From NCBI GenBank assembly GCA_041940025.1, contig JBGTSY010000014.1, positions 1 to 64,000 on the forward strand: a DNA stretch of 64,000 nucleotides, in the 5' to 3' direction. The notes beneath the pieces were generated by a model, which saw only the letters and a program-made list of their open reading frames with translations, made no database searches and was not told where the DNA came from. Shown piece by piece: positions 1 through 9,200 of this stretch. Source of the stretch: UBA5859 sp041940025. GTDB lineage: Bacteria > Pseudomonadota > Gammaproteobacteria > UBA5859. Every line of letters begins with the position of its first letter. The stretch's first letter is position 1. The position numbers and the translations under genes were made by a program.

Positions 1-876
1 TTCCCGCACTTCTTGACCGGTATCGGACCACCCCACGCGCTCAATTTGCACCACTTCTCCCAGCCCGCTAATCATCACTTCCATATGGTAACGCAGAGCG
101 TTACGGTGCCGGCTAACCGTGCAAGCATTTAGGACTAGGGTATTTTTCAGCAAGCCGTAAGCCTGCCTAATTTGCTCACTACGAAACAATCGATCGTGCA
201 TATGACCGCCAATTGCCAGCATCACCTGTTTGCCTTGAGCATGGGCATACTCTATGGCATCTGCATAATCGGGATCGCCTAAATCGCCTCCCAGGGAGAA
301 TAGGTCACGTCCGAAGGGTGAATGAGGCGCATCTCCCAGTCCACACGGACCATTGTGGCCGAGCATAATCAGATGATTATACTGCGCAGCGTCTATCTGA
401 GCCCGAACCGCGTCAATACTGTCTTCAACACCATAGAGTTTTCTCAGCGCACGTTTAAAGGTCACTCGCGATCCACCACAGGAAAAGGGACGCAGACCGA
501 TCACCGAAACATGCAAATCATGCAAATCATGCCGACCGAACCCAATATCCTTATCCCCCATGATCTCTTTGTAGCCCCCTACGTGGCGGACATGATCCCG
601 CCCCAGTAGTCTGGCTAACATCCTGAAACCTAAGGCTTCTGCTATCACCAGTGGCATGGTTGCCCCGTCATTGTTACCCAAAATCCCAAGATTATTCTGT
701 TGTTCGACTCGACACAGCGAGTGCAAGATCTCATGACCATGCTTGGGATGATCAATGAGATCCCCTGTCCACATAAACAGATCACACTCCATGTCACTGT
801 AATACGCCTCGTCTCTGCTGTCCCAGGCGCCATGTACATCACCCACAACCACCAGTTTCAAATCTTTTAAAGGCAT
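1..876 (-). CDS. Metallophosphoesterase, TIGR04168-like (3' end outside window)
   Basis: Calcineurin-like phosphoesterase; 292 codons are visible and the C-terminus lies beyond the window edge. The start is ATG at 876-874, just after an AAGGAAA stretch. Visible metal-site motifs are GDVHG (residues 12-16), a TGD motif, GNND (67-70), LGHNGP and GGHMH. The blocks FGRHDLHDLHVSVIGLRPFS and GLGDAPHSPFGRDL resemble the TIGR04168 family known from cyanobacteria and plants; that assignment is from memory of the family. The usual GNH(D/E) motif reads GNND here, so one catalytic histidine is replaced by asparagine. It is divergent from the response regulator at 953. The substrate is unknown. Confidence 0.8.
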   Translation of the reverse strand, partial: MPLKDLKLVVVGDVHGAWDSRDEAYYSDMECDLFMWTGDLIDHPKHGHEILHSLCRVEQQNNLGILGNNDGATMPLVIAEALGFRMLARLLGRDHVRHVGGYKEIMGDKDIGFGRHDLHDLHVSVIGLRPFSCGGSRVTFKRALRKLYGVEDSIDAVRAQIDAAQYNHLIMLGHNGPCGLGDAPHSPFGRDLFSLGGDLGDPDYADAIEYAHAQGKQVMLAIGGHMHDRLFRSEQIRQAYGLLKNTLVLNACTVSRHRNALRYHMEVMISGLGEVVQIERVGWSDTGQEVRE

Positions 877-952
877 CTTAGTTTCCTTACCAAAATTTAA
901 TCACAATTGAGACCGGATCAATTCAAGATTTGATGAATACCAGCGGATATAC

Positions 953-1411
953 ATGAATACACCACCTATTTCATTCGTCAACACTTGGGATAATTTGTCT
1001 ATGCCGAATACTGAGAAACCATCCCCGTCGGTACTCATCATTGATGATGGCACATTAACACTCAATGTGCTTAAAAATATGTTGCAGGAATCTGGGTGCA
1101 GCCAGATTTGGACCGCTGACAATGGATCCACCGGCTTCCACTTATACTCAAAACATTTACCAGATTTAACTTTTATGGATATCAATATGCCTGGCCAGAA
1201 TGGTCATCAAATTTTAGCGAAGCTAAAAGAGCAGTATCCGGATATTTATGTGGTGATGGTGACCTCTGAAGCCACCAAAGAGAATCTGGACATCGCAGTG
1301 GCTAACGGCGCCAAGGGTTTTATTGTCAAACCCTTCCAGTTAGAAAATATCGAAAAGGCATTAAACGAATTTCATCGTCATCGCAAACTCGCGCCAACTG
1401 CTGCCACTTAA
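953..1411 (+). CDS. Single-domain (CheY-like) response regulator
   Basis: A 152-residue protein that is essentially one receiver domain (about residues 26-141) after a 25-residue leader. The acidic pair D31-D32, phospho-acceptor D76 in the FMDINMPG motif, T104 in VTSE and K126 in VKPF are all present, so it should be phosphorylatable. There is no output domain, so it probably acts by protein-protein contact, as CheY or Spo0F do. No cognate kinase is adjacent; candidate kinases in the window are at 20.3 kb and 57.5 kb, but a link is only conjecture. The gene ends 15 bases before the 3' end of the convergent E2-E3 gene. Confidence 0.9.
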   Translation: MNTPPISFVNTWDNLSMPNTEKPSPSVLIIDDGTLTLNVLKNMLQESGCSQIWTADNGSTGFHLYSKHLPDLTFMDINMPGQNGHQILAKLKEQYPDIYVVMVTSEATKENLDIAVANGAKGFIVKPFQLENIEKALNEFHRHRKLAPTAAT

Positions 1412-1425
1412 ACTGACACAAATTT

Positions 1426-4400
1426 TTAAGAAACTTGCGCATTTGGCTGTTTAGTTTTTTCTCTATTTAATCGTTGCAACGCACGACGGGCCAGCTCTCC
1501 AAACAACTCGGTTTGAGTAGGGTGGGGATGAATGGCCGCTGCCACTTGACTAATTTTCATTTCCACCTGAACCATGAGCACGGCTTCACCGATTAAACTT
1601 TCTGCGTGATCACACAGCATATGTACCCCCACCAGGCGTTGTGTTTGTCGATTGATCACAAACTTAATCAACCCGTCCGTCTCTCTATTGATGACGGCCT
1701 TGACTTCATGTTTTAAGGGTAATTTTACCTCCATGACATCCATACCCGCGGCGTGCGCTTGCGCTTTCGTTAAACCTGCAAAGGCGACTTGAGGACGACT
1801 AAACACCACAGCGCTATCTTTAGTCTGATGATATTTAAGATCTTGATGTGTGATAGCGCTTGCAGCGACTCGACCCTGCATGGCTGCAGTATGCGCAAAC
1901 ATATAACCACCAATTGCATCACCGACCGCAAAGATGTGTGGCACATTAGAGCGACACTGATCATCCACCAGGATGGCGCCGCTCTCCACCCGCACACCGG
2001 CCGCTTCAAGATCCAAACCATCTAAATGAGGTTTCTTTCCTGCCGCCACCAATAGGGTATCGCAACGGACGAGGGTGGATGCGCCACTTTTTGATTTCAT
2101 GTCCACTTCAAGCTCGTCGCCCGTCTGGTTGACTGTTGCGACTTGAGTCTCTAACAGTAATTCGATTCTGGGATGCTGCGCCAACAGCTCACCCAAAGCG
2201 GTGCCAATCTCATTATCCATCGCCGGCAATAATTGTGGCGCCAGTTCAACTAACACCACCTCACTGCCGAGATCGGCAAAAATTTGCGCCATCTCCACAC
2301 CGATTGCACCCGCTCCCAGAATGACTAATTTCTTCGGCGCATTTTTCAATTGCCAAATGTCATCTGAACTCTTCACCAATCCGGTTTCGCTTGCTGCCTG
2401 TAATCCAGGCACTGGGGGCATGACATTCTGCGAGCCGGTGGCAATCACACAACAACCAAAGCTCATGTTATTTTCGATCAGGTTACTGGAAACCTCTGTA
2501 AAAGCTTCCTTGCGAATGGTGAGCTGGTGATCATCTGCAAATGCAGCCTGACCAACTATATAATCAATTTTTAGTTGCCTATCCGTCTTAAATGCAAGGT
2601 TGCCCCGTTCTTCCAATAAGGCTTTGCGCGCAAGCTGGAGTTTTTGCCAATCGACTGCAGCGTCAGTGGTATTGAGCACCCCTAATTCGGGATCACTGTG
2701 CCGATCTCTCACCCGATCTGCTGCTGCGCGCCAAATTTTAGAGGGAATACAACCACGCCATAAGCATTCACCACCGGGAAGAGGCGCATCGTTCACTAAA
2801 GCCACTTTTAACCTTTGCGCCGCTAACTCTCTGGCAGCCTCTTCTCCCCCAGGACCTGCGCCAATGACAATCACATCATAGTCCCAATCACCTTTCGGGA
2901 TCGCATCCCCCACGCCACCGAGCCAACTTTGCGGAGATTCAATGAAGTTTTTCAGATCCGCCAAATATTTAGCAACCTCAACACCATTGACCACACGATG
3001 ATCCGCGGTAATGGTTAAAGGCACGCCTGCGCGATTAGGAGCAGCCACTGCCATCACTGCTGCCGTTCCTGGAATAGGAATGGCATCGAAGTGAGTGACG
3101 TCAAACATTCCCATGTTGGAGATCATAAAAGTGGGATTGGCATACTCCTCTGGAGCCAACCGTCGTTTGCGCGCACGGTTAACCAGATCCCGCCAAGTTT
3201 CGTCTAATTCTTCCGGCGTTCTCGATTCACAGTGGCGCAATACGGGCACCACCAGGCCGCCGCCCTCTGTGGTCACTGCCATGCCAATGTCCACCTGATC
3301 TCTTTCAACCAATCTGTCTACCGGTTGATAGGCCCAGTTCATGGTGGGATGCAGTTTCATCACTAGAGCAGAGGCTTTTGCCAGTGCCACGGAGAAGGAA
3401 ACCCCCCTTGCCTTGGCTGCCGCCTTCAATTTCGAATGATGTGCTGTCACAGTCACCCTAAAGGTAGGCATAGTCAGCGATGCGGTCATCGTGTGACTGA
3501 CCGCGCGCTCCATCGCCGTCATCTCCCGACCGCGTCCGGGCACTTGAATTTCTGGCATCACATGGGGAGGTGTGGCGGGACTGATTTCCGTGGGTCTCAC
3601 TAAGGGTTGAGCGCGTTTAACATCCAAGGCGATGACCGCGCCACCGGGCCCGCTTCCCTTCACGTTGTTAAGATTCACATACAGCTCTGCCGCCAGCTTA
3701 CGCGCATAAGGAGTAGCTGGTTTATTATCAGGACGAGGCAGTGGGCGCTGAGTGTCATGAGCCACCACCCTTGGCCTCGCGCGTTTTGGTGCCGGTCGTT
3801 TCTTCGCTTCCTGGTGTCGAAATTCCTGCGCCGAAGGACTGGTGGCATCTTCTCCGTGATCGGCCTCCTGTAGTTCACCTTCCAACACCACACCATCTTT
3901 ATCTGAAACAATAAACGCCAGCGGTTGCCCAACTGCCACTGTACTGTCTTCGGTGGCTATCGGCCCAGACAGAAACCCTTCACGAAACACCTCTACGTCC
4001 ATGATGGCTTTGTCCGTTTCCACCTGTGCCACCACATCGCCCCGACTGATCTCGTCGCCAGGTGTTTTTAACCAAGCAACTAGAATCCCTTCCTGCATGG
4101 TGTCAGAAAGTTGAGGCATCTTGATCGCATACCGAGTGAGATCTGTTTTCTCGGGTGCGGCCTCTACTGGTTGTTCTACTTCTACCGCAGTAATAGGTGC
4201 CGCCGCATCCTGATTTTGTACCTCTGTTTCATTTGCGACCAAATAAGCAATCGCTTCACCAACATGGACAGTGGTATCTACCGCCACTAATGGCCCCGAA
4301 AGATAACCTTCTCGAAACACCTCCACGTCCATGATCGCTTTATCGGTTTCCACTGTGGCGACAATGTCTCCCCGTTGCACTTTGTCGCCAATCTGTTTCT

Positions 4401-4473
4401 CCCAAGAAACTAACGCACCTTCGGTCATAGTGTCCGATAACTGCGGCATTTTGATAGCAATTGGTTCACTCAT
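1426..4473 (-). CDS. Fused dihydrolipoyl acyltransferase (E2) and dihydrolipoyl dehydrogenase (E3)
   Basis: A 1015-residue fusion joining two pyruvate dehydrogenase components. In order: lipoyl domain 1 (about 1-80, lipoyl lysine K45 in ETDKAIMDVE), lipoyl domain 2 (about 113-190, K155), a basic Pro-rich linker, a peripheral subunit-binding domain (about 253-288), the E2 catalytic domain (about 315-515), then a full E3 flavoprotein (about 530-1005). E3 shows FAD motif GAGPGG (538-543), redox disulfide C570/C575 in GGECLWRGCIPSK, a second dinucleotide motif in LVILGAGAIGVEMA, and the C-terminal HPHPTQTE catalytic histidine region. The E2 active-site motif DHRxxDG reads DHRVVNG (H492, N496), so the usual aspartate is asparagine. 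It is the last gene of the E1alpha-E1beta-E2E3 operon, 29 bases after E1beta. Substrate by context is pyruvate; acetoin or branched-chain substrates are not excluded. Confidence 0.93.
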   Translation of the reverse strand: MSEPIAIKMPQLSDTMTEGALVSWEKQIGDKVQRGDIVATVETDKAIMDVEVFREGYLSGPLVAVDTTVHVGEAIAYLVANETEVQNQDAAAPITAVEVEQPVEAAPEKTDLTRYAIKMPQLSDTMQEGILVAWLKTPGDEISRGDVVAQVETDKAIMDVEVFREGFLSGPIATEDSTVAVGQPLAFIVSDKDGVVLEGELQEADHGEDATSPSAQEFRHQEAKKRPAPKRARPRVVAHDTQRPLPRPDNKPATPYARKLAAELYVNLNNVKGSGPGGAVIALDVKRAQPLVRPTEISPATPPHVMPEIQVPGRGREMTAMERAVSHTMTASLTMPTFRVTVTAHHSKLKAAAKARGVSFSVALAKASALVMKLHPTMNWAYQPVDRLVERDQVDIGMAVTTEGGGLVVPVLRHCESRTPEELDETWRDLVNRARKRRLAPEEYANPTFMISNMGMFDVTHFDAIPIPGTAAVMAVAAPNRAGVPLTITADHRVVNGVEVAKYLADLKNFIESPQSWLGGVGDAIPKGDWDYDVIVIGAGPGGEEAARELAAQRLKVALVNDAPLPGGECLWRGCIPSKIWRAAADRVRDRHSDPELGVLNTTDAAVDWQKLQLARKALLEERGNLAFKTDRQLKIDYIVGQAAFADDHQLTIRKEAFTEVSSNLIENNMSFGCCVIATGSQNVMPPVPGLQAASETGLVKSSDDIWQLKNAPKKLVILGAGAIGVEMAQIFADLGSEVVLVELAPQLLPAMDNEIGTALGELLAQHPRIELLLETQVATVNQTGDELEVDMKSKSGASTLVRCDTLLVAAGKKPHLDGLDLEAAGVRVESGAILVDDQCRSNVPHIFAVGDAIGGYMFAHTAAMQGRVAASAITHQDLKYHQTKDSAVVFSRPQVAFAGLTKAQAHAAGMDVMEVKLPLKHEVKAVINRETDGLIKFVINRQTQRLVGVHMLCDHAESLIGEAVLMVQVEMKISQVAAAIHPHPTQTELFGELARRALQRLNREKTKQPNAQVS

Positions 4474-4502
4474 ATTTATTGAATACCTAACTCTATTGAT
4501 GT

Positions 4503-5486
4503 CTAACGTGCAGCACGCTGGGCCATCACCGCAGCAACGATTTTCTCTGCATCCGGCAGTGCAGCCAATTCTAGATTGCGCGCAAAAGGCATGGGCACAT
4601 TGGCTGCGGACACACGTACCGGTGCCGAGTCCAACTCAAAAAAAGCCTCTTCATTGATCATCGCCATCACCTCCGCCCCCACACCACACGCTGGCTCAGC
4701 TTCCTCAACAATGACCACGTTGTGAGTACTGGCCACAGCGTTGCGTATTCCTTCACGATCCAAAGGACTGAGGCTATAAAGGTCCACCACCTGAGCTTCT
4801 ATACGGTGCTGCTCAGATAAAATTTCAGCCGCTTGCAAACACCAATGCACAGAGAGATTGTACGCAAACAGAGTGACATCCGATCCTTCACGCACCACTT
4901 CCGATCCCTCTAAGGGGTGTAGATACTCTTCGTCCGGTACCTCTCCTTTTAACTGATACATGTTTTCATGTTCATGGATCACCACCGGATCCTCTGAACG
5001 CACTGCGGACTTTAATAACCCATAAGCCTGTTTTGGACTCGACGGTGTCACCACCCGTAAACCCGCCACGCCCATAAATACTTTTTCCATACGCGCGGAA
5101 TGTTGCGCACCCAACTGATGTGCCGTGCCGCCCGGGATTCGAAACACCGCAGGCACCCGTAACTGCCCGCCTGACATATAGTGCACTTTCGCAGCATTAT
5201 TCATGATTTGATCCATTGCCAACCAGGCGAAATTGACCGACATGATTTCAACAATCGGCCTGACGCCCATGAAAGCGGCCCCAATCCCTAAGCCAGTAAA
5301 ACTGTTTTCAGAGATAGGCGTATCTATGACTCTTTCAGCGCCGTATTTATCTAGCAAACCAGAGGTTGCTTTGTAAGTGCCACCCAGTAAGGCTACATCC
5401 TCGCCCAGTATTATCACATTGGCATCGCGCGCCAACTCTTCATCGTGCGCCCTTTGTACGGCTTGCCAATACATCATCTCAGCCAT
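4503..5486 (-). CDS. pdhB: Pyruvate dehydrogenase E1 component, beta subunit
   Basis: A 327-residue transketolase-like E1beta subunit of a heterotetrameric 2-oxoacid dehydrogenase; with E1alpha it decarboxylates the 2-oxoacid on thiamine diphosphate and passes the acyl group to the lipoyl domains of E2. It begins with the typical YWQAVQRAHDEELARD and EDVALLGGTYKAT segments and carries the central VVTPSSPKQAYGLL region and the C-terminal transketolase domain (VVDLYSLSPLD, VVIVEEA). The length is normal for the family. The ATG overlaps the end of E1alpha by 8 bases and is preceded by AGGGAG, indicating translational coupling. Confidence 0.95.
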   Translation of the reverse strand: MAEMMYWQAVQRAHDEELARDANVIILGEDVALLGGTYKATSGLLDKYGAERVIDTPISENSFTGLGIGAAFMGVRPIVEIMSVNFAWLAMDQIMNNAAKVHYMSGGQLRVPAVFRIPGGTAHQLGAQHSARMEKVFMGVAGLRVVTPSSPKQAYGLLKSAVRSEDPVVIHEHENMYQLKGEVPDEEYLHPLEGSEVVREGSDVTLFAYNLSVHWCLQAAEILSEQHRIEAQVVDLYSLSPLDREGIRNAVASTHNVVIVEEAEPACGVGAEVMAMINEEAFFELDSAPVRVSAANVPMPFARNLELAALPDAEKIVAAVMAQRAAR

Positions 5487-6480
5487 TGGTATTTACTCCC
5501 TGCTCTGCATCCTCATCGCTGTCACACAGTACGTATTTCTGCAAATCTATCACATCGGGCAGAGGCGCTTGCCGAGCGAAGGTCACCACTTCGTTTTCTA
5601 TCGCGTCCAAAATTTCTTTGTCTAAACTTTTATACTCTTCCTCTGTTATCTCATGCTCACTGAGCATGCGTTGTTTGAGCAGTTGGATGGGATCTCGGTT
5701 TGACCACTCCTGTTCTTCTGATTTGTCCCGATAAACATTGGAATCAGACATAGAGTGCCCGCGAAAACGATAAGTTTTTAGTTCTAGGAAATAGGGGCCC
5801 TGGCCCGATCGAACATGTTCCACCGCCACTTTGGACGCCTCAAACACGGCTTCGATATCTTGACCATCGGCCTCGGCACCTGGCACGCCGCACCCCTTTG
5901 CTCGCGCAACTAGCTCCGTCACAGCTGACGAGCGCTCAATCCTGGTGCCAATGCCATAGAGATTATTTTCACAGACAAACAGCACCGGAAGGTTCCACAG
6001 CGCCGCCATATTGAGAGACTCATGGAACGTGCCTTGATTACAGGCTGCGTCTCCTAAAATACAGATGGCAATTTGATCTCTCTTTTGCAACTGAATCGCT
6101 TTTGCTAGCCCAATCGCTAATGCAAAGGGTGCTCCCACAATGGCGTATCCCCCATAAAACTGTTTCTCCAAGTCGAACAAATGCATGGAGCCACCGCGAC
6201 CACGGCAACTACCACTCTCTTTGCCGAACAGTTCGGCCATCATCAGTTTTGCATCCATGCCCGCCGCCAACCCGTGCACATGATCGCGATATCCGGTAAT
6301 CACTGCATCTTTGCCCGCTCTGGCAGCCGCCATTAATCCAAACACACAGGCTTCCTGCCCCACATAGAGATGCAAAAATCCGCCAATCTCCCGCTCCATA
6401 TAGGCTTCAAAACAGCGCTCTTCAAAACGGCGGGCGTACAACATTTTCTCTAACAGAAGCTTCCGTGTTTCAGTATCCAT
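5479..6480 (-). CDS. pdhA: Pyruvate dehydrogenase E1 component, alpha subunit
   Basis: A 333-residue thiamine-diphosphate-binding E1alpha subunit. The ThDP/Mg motif begins at GDAACNQG (143-150) and closes at ENN (171-173). The YRFRGHSMSDSNVYR loop typical of pyruvate-type E1alpha is present, which favours pyruvate over acetoin or branched-chain oxoacids. It is the first gene of the E1alpha-E1beta-E2E3 operon; the 178-base gap to divergent pyrC must hold its promoter, but I cannot pick out a convincing one. In many gammaproteobacteria the main PDH uses the homodimeric AceE; whether one also exists here cannot be seen. Confidence 0.93.
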   Translation of the reverse strand: MDTETRKLLLEKMLYARRFEERCFEAYMEREIGGFLHLYVGQEACVFGLMAAARAGKDAVITGYRDHVHGLAAGMDAKLMMAELFGKESGSCRGRGGSMHLFDLEKQFYGGYAIVGAPFALAIGLAKAIQLQKRDQIAICILGDAACNQGTFHESLNMAALWNLPVLFVCENNLYGIGTRIERSSAVTELVARAKGCGVPGAEADGQDIEAVFEASKVAVEHVRSGQGPYFLELKTYRFRGHSMSDSNVYRDKSEEQEWSNRDPIQLLKQRMLSEHEITEEEYKSLDKEILDAIENEVVTFARQAPLPDVIDLQKYVLCDSDEDAEQGVNTNG

Positions 6481-6658
6481 GATCGTCCTTAACTAGTGAG
6501 TGCAACTGTCTATTCTAAAACAGAAAAGCAATCTTTAGGCCATTCCAAGGTTTGGCGACTCAGCGTATTCAATTCACACATATATCCTGATGCGGCTCAT
6601 GTTAGAATGAATACTAATTTTCAATCGTCAATAAGTTAACAGTTCTGTTGAAGTTTTT

Positions 6659-7705
6659 ATGCATTCTATCGTCATTAATCAACCCGATGACTGGCATCTC
6701 CATTTGCGAGATGGTGACCAGTTAGCGATAACCGTACCCGCATCGGCCAGAGTCTTTGCTCGCGCTATTGTGATGCCCAATCTCGCCAATCCCATTGTGA
6801 CGGTCTCTGAGGCAGAGTCCTACCGCACACGTATTTTAAAACAGGTGCCGGTAGAGTGGAATTTCGAACCGCTGATGACTCTCTACCTCCAGGATGCCAT
6901 GTCTGTTGAAGAGATCTCAAAAGCCGACGCAAGCCCGTCTATTTACGGTTGCAAACTCTATCCTGCTGGTGCCACCACCCACTCTGCCCGTGGGGTCAAC
7001 CGTATTGAGTCTATTTACCCTTTATTGGAGAAGATGGCAGAATATAATATGCCTCTGTTAATTCATGGTGAAGTCACTGATCCCCATGTAGATATATTTG
7101 ATAGAGAAGCGGTGTTTATCGACAGGGTCCTGGCACCCATTTGCGACCAGTTTCCCCAGCTACCAATTGTACTGGAACATATCACCACAAAAACGGCCGT
7201 GGACTTTGTCTCGCAAGCTCCAGGTAATGTCGCCGCAACCATAACTGCACACCATCTTTTGTACAATCGCAATGCACTCTTAGCTGGTGGGATCAAACCA
7301 CACTACTACTGTTTACCCATACTCAAAACAGAAGAAGACCGGCAAGCGCTATTAAAGGCCGCAACCAGTGGCCTACCGAAATTTTTTCTTGGCACAGATA
7401 GTGCGCCCCATACAACTGCGCAGAAAGAGTCTGCCTGCGGGTGCGCGGGAATCTTTAGCGCCCCCTGTGCGCTTGAAGCCTATGCCACCGTATTTGATGC
7501 CCATCAGTCATTGGACAAATTGGAAAACTTTGCCAGTCGCTTCGGTGCTGAGTTTTACAAACTCCCCCTCAACAGCCAACAAGTGGAATTGACGCGACAA
7601 GAGTGGCAGGTGCCAGTGACGGTAGGTGCGGATGCGGATACATTCAAACCCATGTGTGCGGGTGAAACCCTCTCTTGGCGAGTCAGTGCGCGGCTCACCC
7701 AGTAA
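6659..7705 (+). CDS. pyrC: Dihydroorotase (class II)
   Basis: Catalyses cyclisation of N-carbamoyl-L-aspartate to dihydroorotate, the third step of pyrimidine synthesis. At 348 residues it has normal length for the PyrC class. Metal ligands are visible: H13 and H15 in DDWHLHLRDG, carbamylated lysine K99 in YGCKLYPAGAT, H136 in LIHGEV, H174 in EHITTK and D247 in FLGTDSAPHT. The six bases between its stop and rnt indicate a two-gene operon, the arrangement also seen in Pseudomonas. Confidence 0.97.
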   Translation: MHSIVINQPDDWHLHLRDGDQLAITVPASARVFARAIVMPNLANPIVTVSEAESYRTRILKQVPVEWNFEPLMTLYLQDAMSVEEISKADASPSIYGCKLYPAGATTHSARGVNRIESIYPLLEKMAEYNMPLLIHGEVTDPHVDIFDREAVFIDRVLAPICDQFPQLPIVLEHITTKTAVDFVSQAPGNVAATITAHHLLYNRNALLAGGIKPHYYCLPILKTEEDRQALLKAATSGLPKFFLGTDSAPHTTAQKESACGCAGIFSAPCALEAYATVFDAHQSLDKLENFASRFGAEFYKLPLNSQQVELTRQEWQVPVTVGADADTFKPMCAGETLSWRVSARLTQ

Positions 7706-7711
7706 TTCAGT

Positions 7712-8344
7712 ATGTTTCCCACTGACAAGATGCACATTAGATTTCGCGGTTTCCTACCTGTGGTTGTCGATGTGGAGACCGGCGGATTCGACACAAAAAA
7801 GGATGCGCTGCTAGAAATTGCCGCAGTGCTGCTGGAAATGAATGAGGCAGGTGAATTGGTTCGAGGACGAACCCATGCCCACCATGTCGAACCCTTTCAG
7901 GGCGCGAATTTGGATCCGAAGGCACTCGAATTTAACGGCATTATTCCAGATCACCCACTTAGACTAGCTAAACCGGAAAAAGACGCGCTGCACTCTTTAT
8001 TTCAACCTATTCGCAAAGCGATACGCGAGCAATCCTGCAATCGCGCCATTTTAGTAGGACACAATCCGGCCTTCGATCTCGGCTTTTTAAATGCGGCAGT
8101 GTCACGATGCGAGATTAAGCGCAATCCATTTCACCCCTTCAGCACCTTCGACACTGCTACCCTAAGCGGCTTGGCATTACAGCAAACCGTACTGGCTCGT
8201 GCCGTCACAGCAGCAGGATTAGAGTGGCAGGAAAGCGAAGCACATTCGGCCATTTATGATGCGGAGAAAACTGCGGATCTGTTTTGTTATATTGTGAACA
8301 GGTGGCGTCAAATGCATGAAAATATAGCGACAAATACGGACTAA
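7712..8344 (+). CDS. rnt: Ribonuclease T
   Basis: DEDD-family 3'-5' exoribonuclease that trims tRNA and other stable RNA 3' ends. It has 210 residues, close to the E. coli enzyme. Catalytic acids are visible: D20 and E22 in VVDVETGGF, D122 in NPAFDLGF, and H178/D183 in EAHSAIYDAEKT. The RNase T signature KRNPFHPFSTFDTAT is intact. ATG at 7712 is the first start; an alternative Met is residue 7, immediately before the conserved IRFRGF. The stop codon lies inside the terminator hairpin at 8341. Confidence 0.97.
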   Translation: MFPTDKMHIRFRGFLPVVVDVETGGFDTKKDALLEIAAVLLEMNEAGELVRGRTHAHHVEPFQGANLDPKALEFNGIIPDHPLRLAKPEKDALHSLFQPIRKAIREQSCNRAILVGHNPAFDLGFLNAAVSRCEIKRNPFHPFSTFDTATLSGLALQQTVLARAVTAAGLEWQESEAHSAIYDAEKTADLFCYIVNRWRQMHENIATNTD

Positions 8345-8379
8345 AAGCGCAAACCTTTTGATAGGGCTTGCGCTTTTAG
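8341..8379. terminator. Perfect 12-bp inverted repeat, likely bidirectional terminator
   Basis: CTAAAAGCGCAA at 8341-8352 pairs perfectly with TTGCGCTTTTAG at 8368-8379 around a 15-base loop. A- and T-runs in the stem make it plausible for stopping transcripts from pyrC-rnt and from the convergent peroxiredoxin gene. It overlaps the rnt stop codon. Confidence 0.7.
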
Positions 8380-8508
8380 TTTGAGGTACGTCTTCTTAGC
8401 AAACCACTTCTCATGGCACCAAATAGATTCTCCACGCAGCGAGAACGAATACAAGAAACTACCGCAGTGCATGTATGAGTGCGTTTGTATCTAGCGACAA
8501 TGTCAGGT

Positions 8509-9114
8509 TCAGAGTTTTTCGCTGTGTTCAGCGAGGTAATCAGCCACTCCTTGAGGTGAGGCATTCATACCACTATCTCCCTCTTTCCAGCCCGCTGGAC
8601 AGACTTCGCCATGCTCTTCTGTAAATTGCAGTGCATCCACCATTCGTAACATTTCATCTACGTTACGGCCTAAAGGAAGATCATTGACCACCTGGTGGCG
8701 CACCATACCTTGTTTATCGATCAAAAATGAACCACGAAACGCCACGCCACCATCTGGCGTTTCCACACCGTAAGAGCGACAGATGCGATGATTCATGTCT
8801 GCCACTAATGGATATCGAACCGGACCAATACCGCCCTTATCAATGGGAGTGTTGCGCCATGCGTTGTGAGTGAAATGTGAATCTATAGAGATGCCAATCA
8901 CCTGAACGTGACGTTTTTCGAATTCCTCAATGCGGTGGTCGAAGGCCAGTAACTCTGAAGGACAGACAAAGGTAAAATCCAGCGGATAGAAAAACAGCAC
9001 GCCATATTTACCTTTAAGTGCACTACTTAAGCTAAAGTTATCTACAATTTCTCCATTGCCTAAAACCGCAGGCGCATCAAACTCAGGTGCTTTACGCCCT
9101 ACCAACATAGTCAT
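8509..9114 (-). CDS. 2-Cys peroxiredoxin (AhpC/TSA, Prx1 type)
   Basis: Thiol peroxidase reducing H2O2 and organic peroxides. Peroxidatic C51 sits in the DFTFVCPSE motif and resolving C172 in EVCPAGW, the pattern of a typical dimeric 2-Cys enzyme. I start it at ATG 9114 (201 residues) because AAGGAGAG lies at ribosome-binding distance; a longer reading from 9156 adds a non-conserved leader. The pyrC-rnt-peroxiredoxin-grxD neighbourhood is also found in Pseudomonas, where bacterioferritin genes lie between; here they are absent. Confidence 0.95.
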   Translation of the reverse strand: MTMLVGRKAPEFDAPAVLGNGEIVDNFSLSSALKGKYGVLFFYPLDFTFVCPSELLAFDHRIEEFEKRHVQVIGISIDSHFTHNAWRNTPIDKGGIGPVRYPLVADMNHRICRSYGVETPDGGVAFRGSFLIDKQGMVRHQVVNDLPLGRNVDEMLRMVDALQFTEEHGEVCPAGWKEGDSGMNASPQGVADYLAEHSEKL

Positions 9115-9200
9115 GACTACTCTCCTTGCTCTAACAAAAAAAGAATCTTGCCCCAAAATGGCGGCTAAATAATTACTTGGGATTCGTTAACAGAATAGAA

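Noticed and set aside
511..531. Tandem 9-base repeat (ATGCAAATC) within the metallophosphoesterase gene
   Set aside because: Encodes a conserved-looking HDLHDLH stretch in frame; two units only, not a separate repeat element.
4503..6480. Acetoin dehydrogenase (acoAB) instead of pyruvate dehydrogenase
   Set aside because: The E1alpha YRFRGHSMSDSNVYR loop and E2 with two lipoyl domains favour pyruvate; no acetoin regulator or acoX nearby.
8471..8494. Plus-strand codons reading MYECVCI then stop, like the start of bacterioferritin-associated ferredoxin (Bfd)
   Set aside because: Only seven codons, no downstream CxxC in any frame, and on the opposite strand from the peroxiredoxin; most likely chance.
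9115..9156. Longer peroxiredoxin start
   Set aside because: AAGGAGAG lies just before ATG 9114, and the extra 14 residues are not peroxiredoxin-like.
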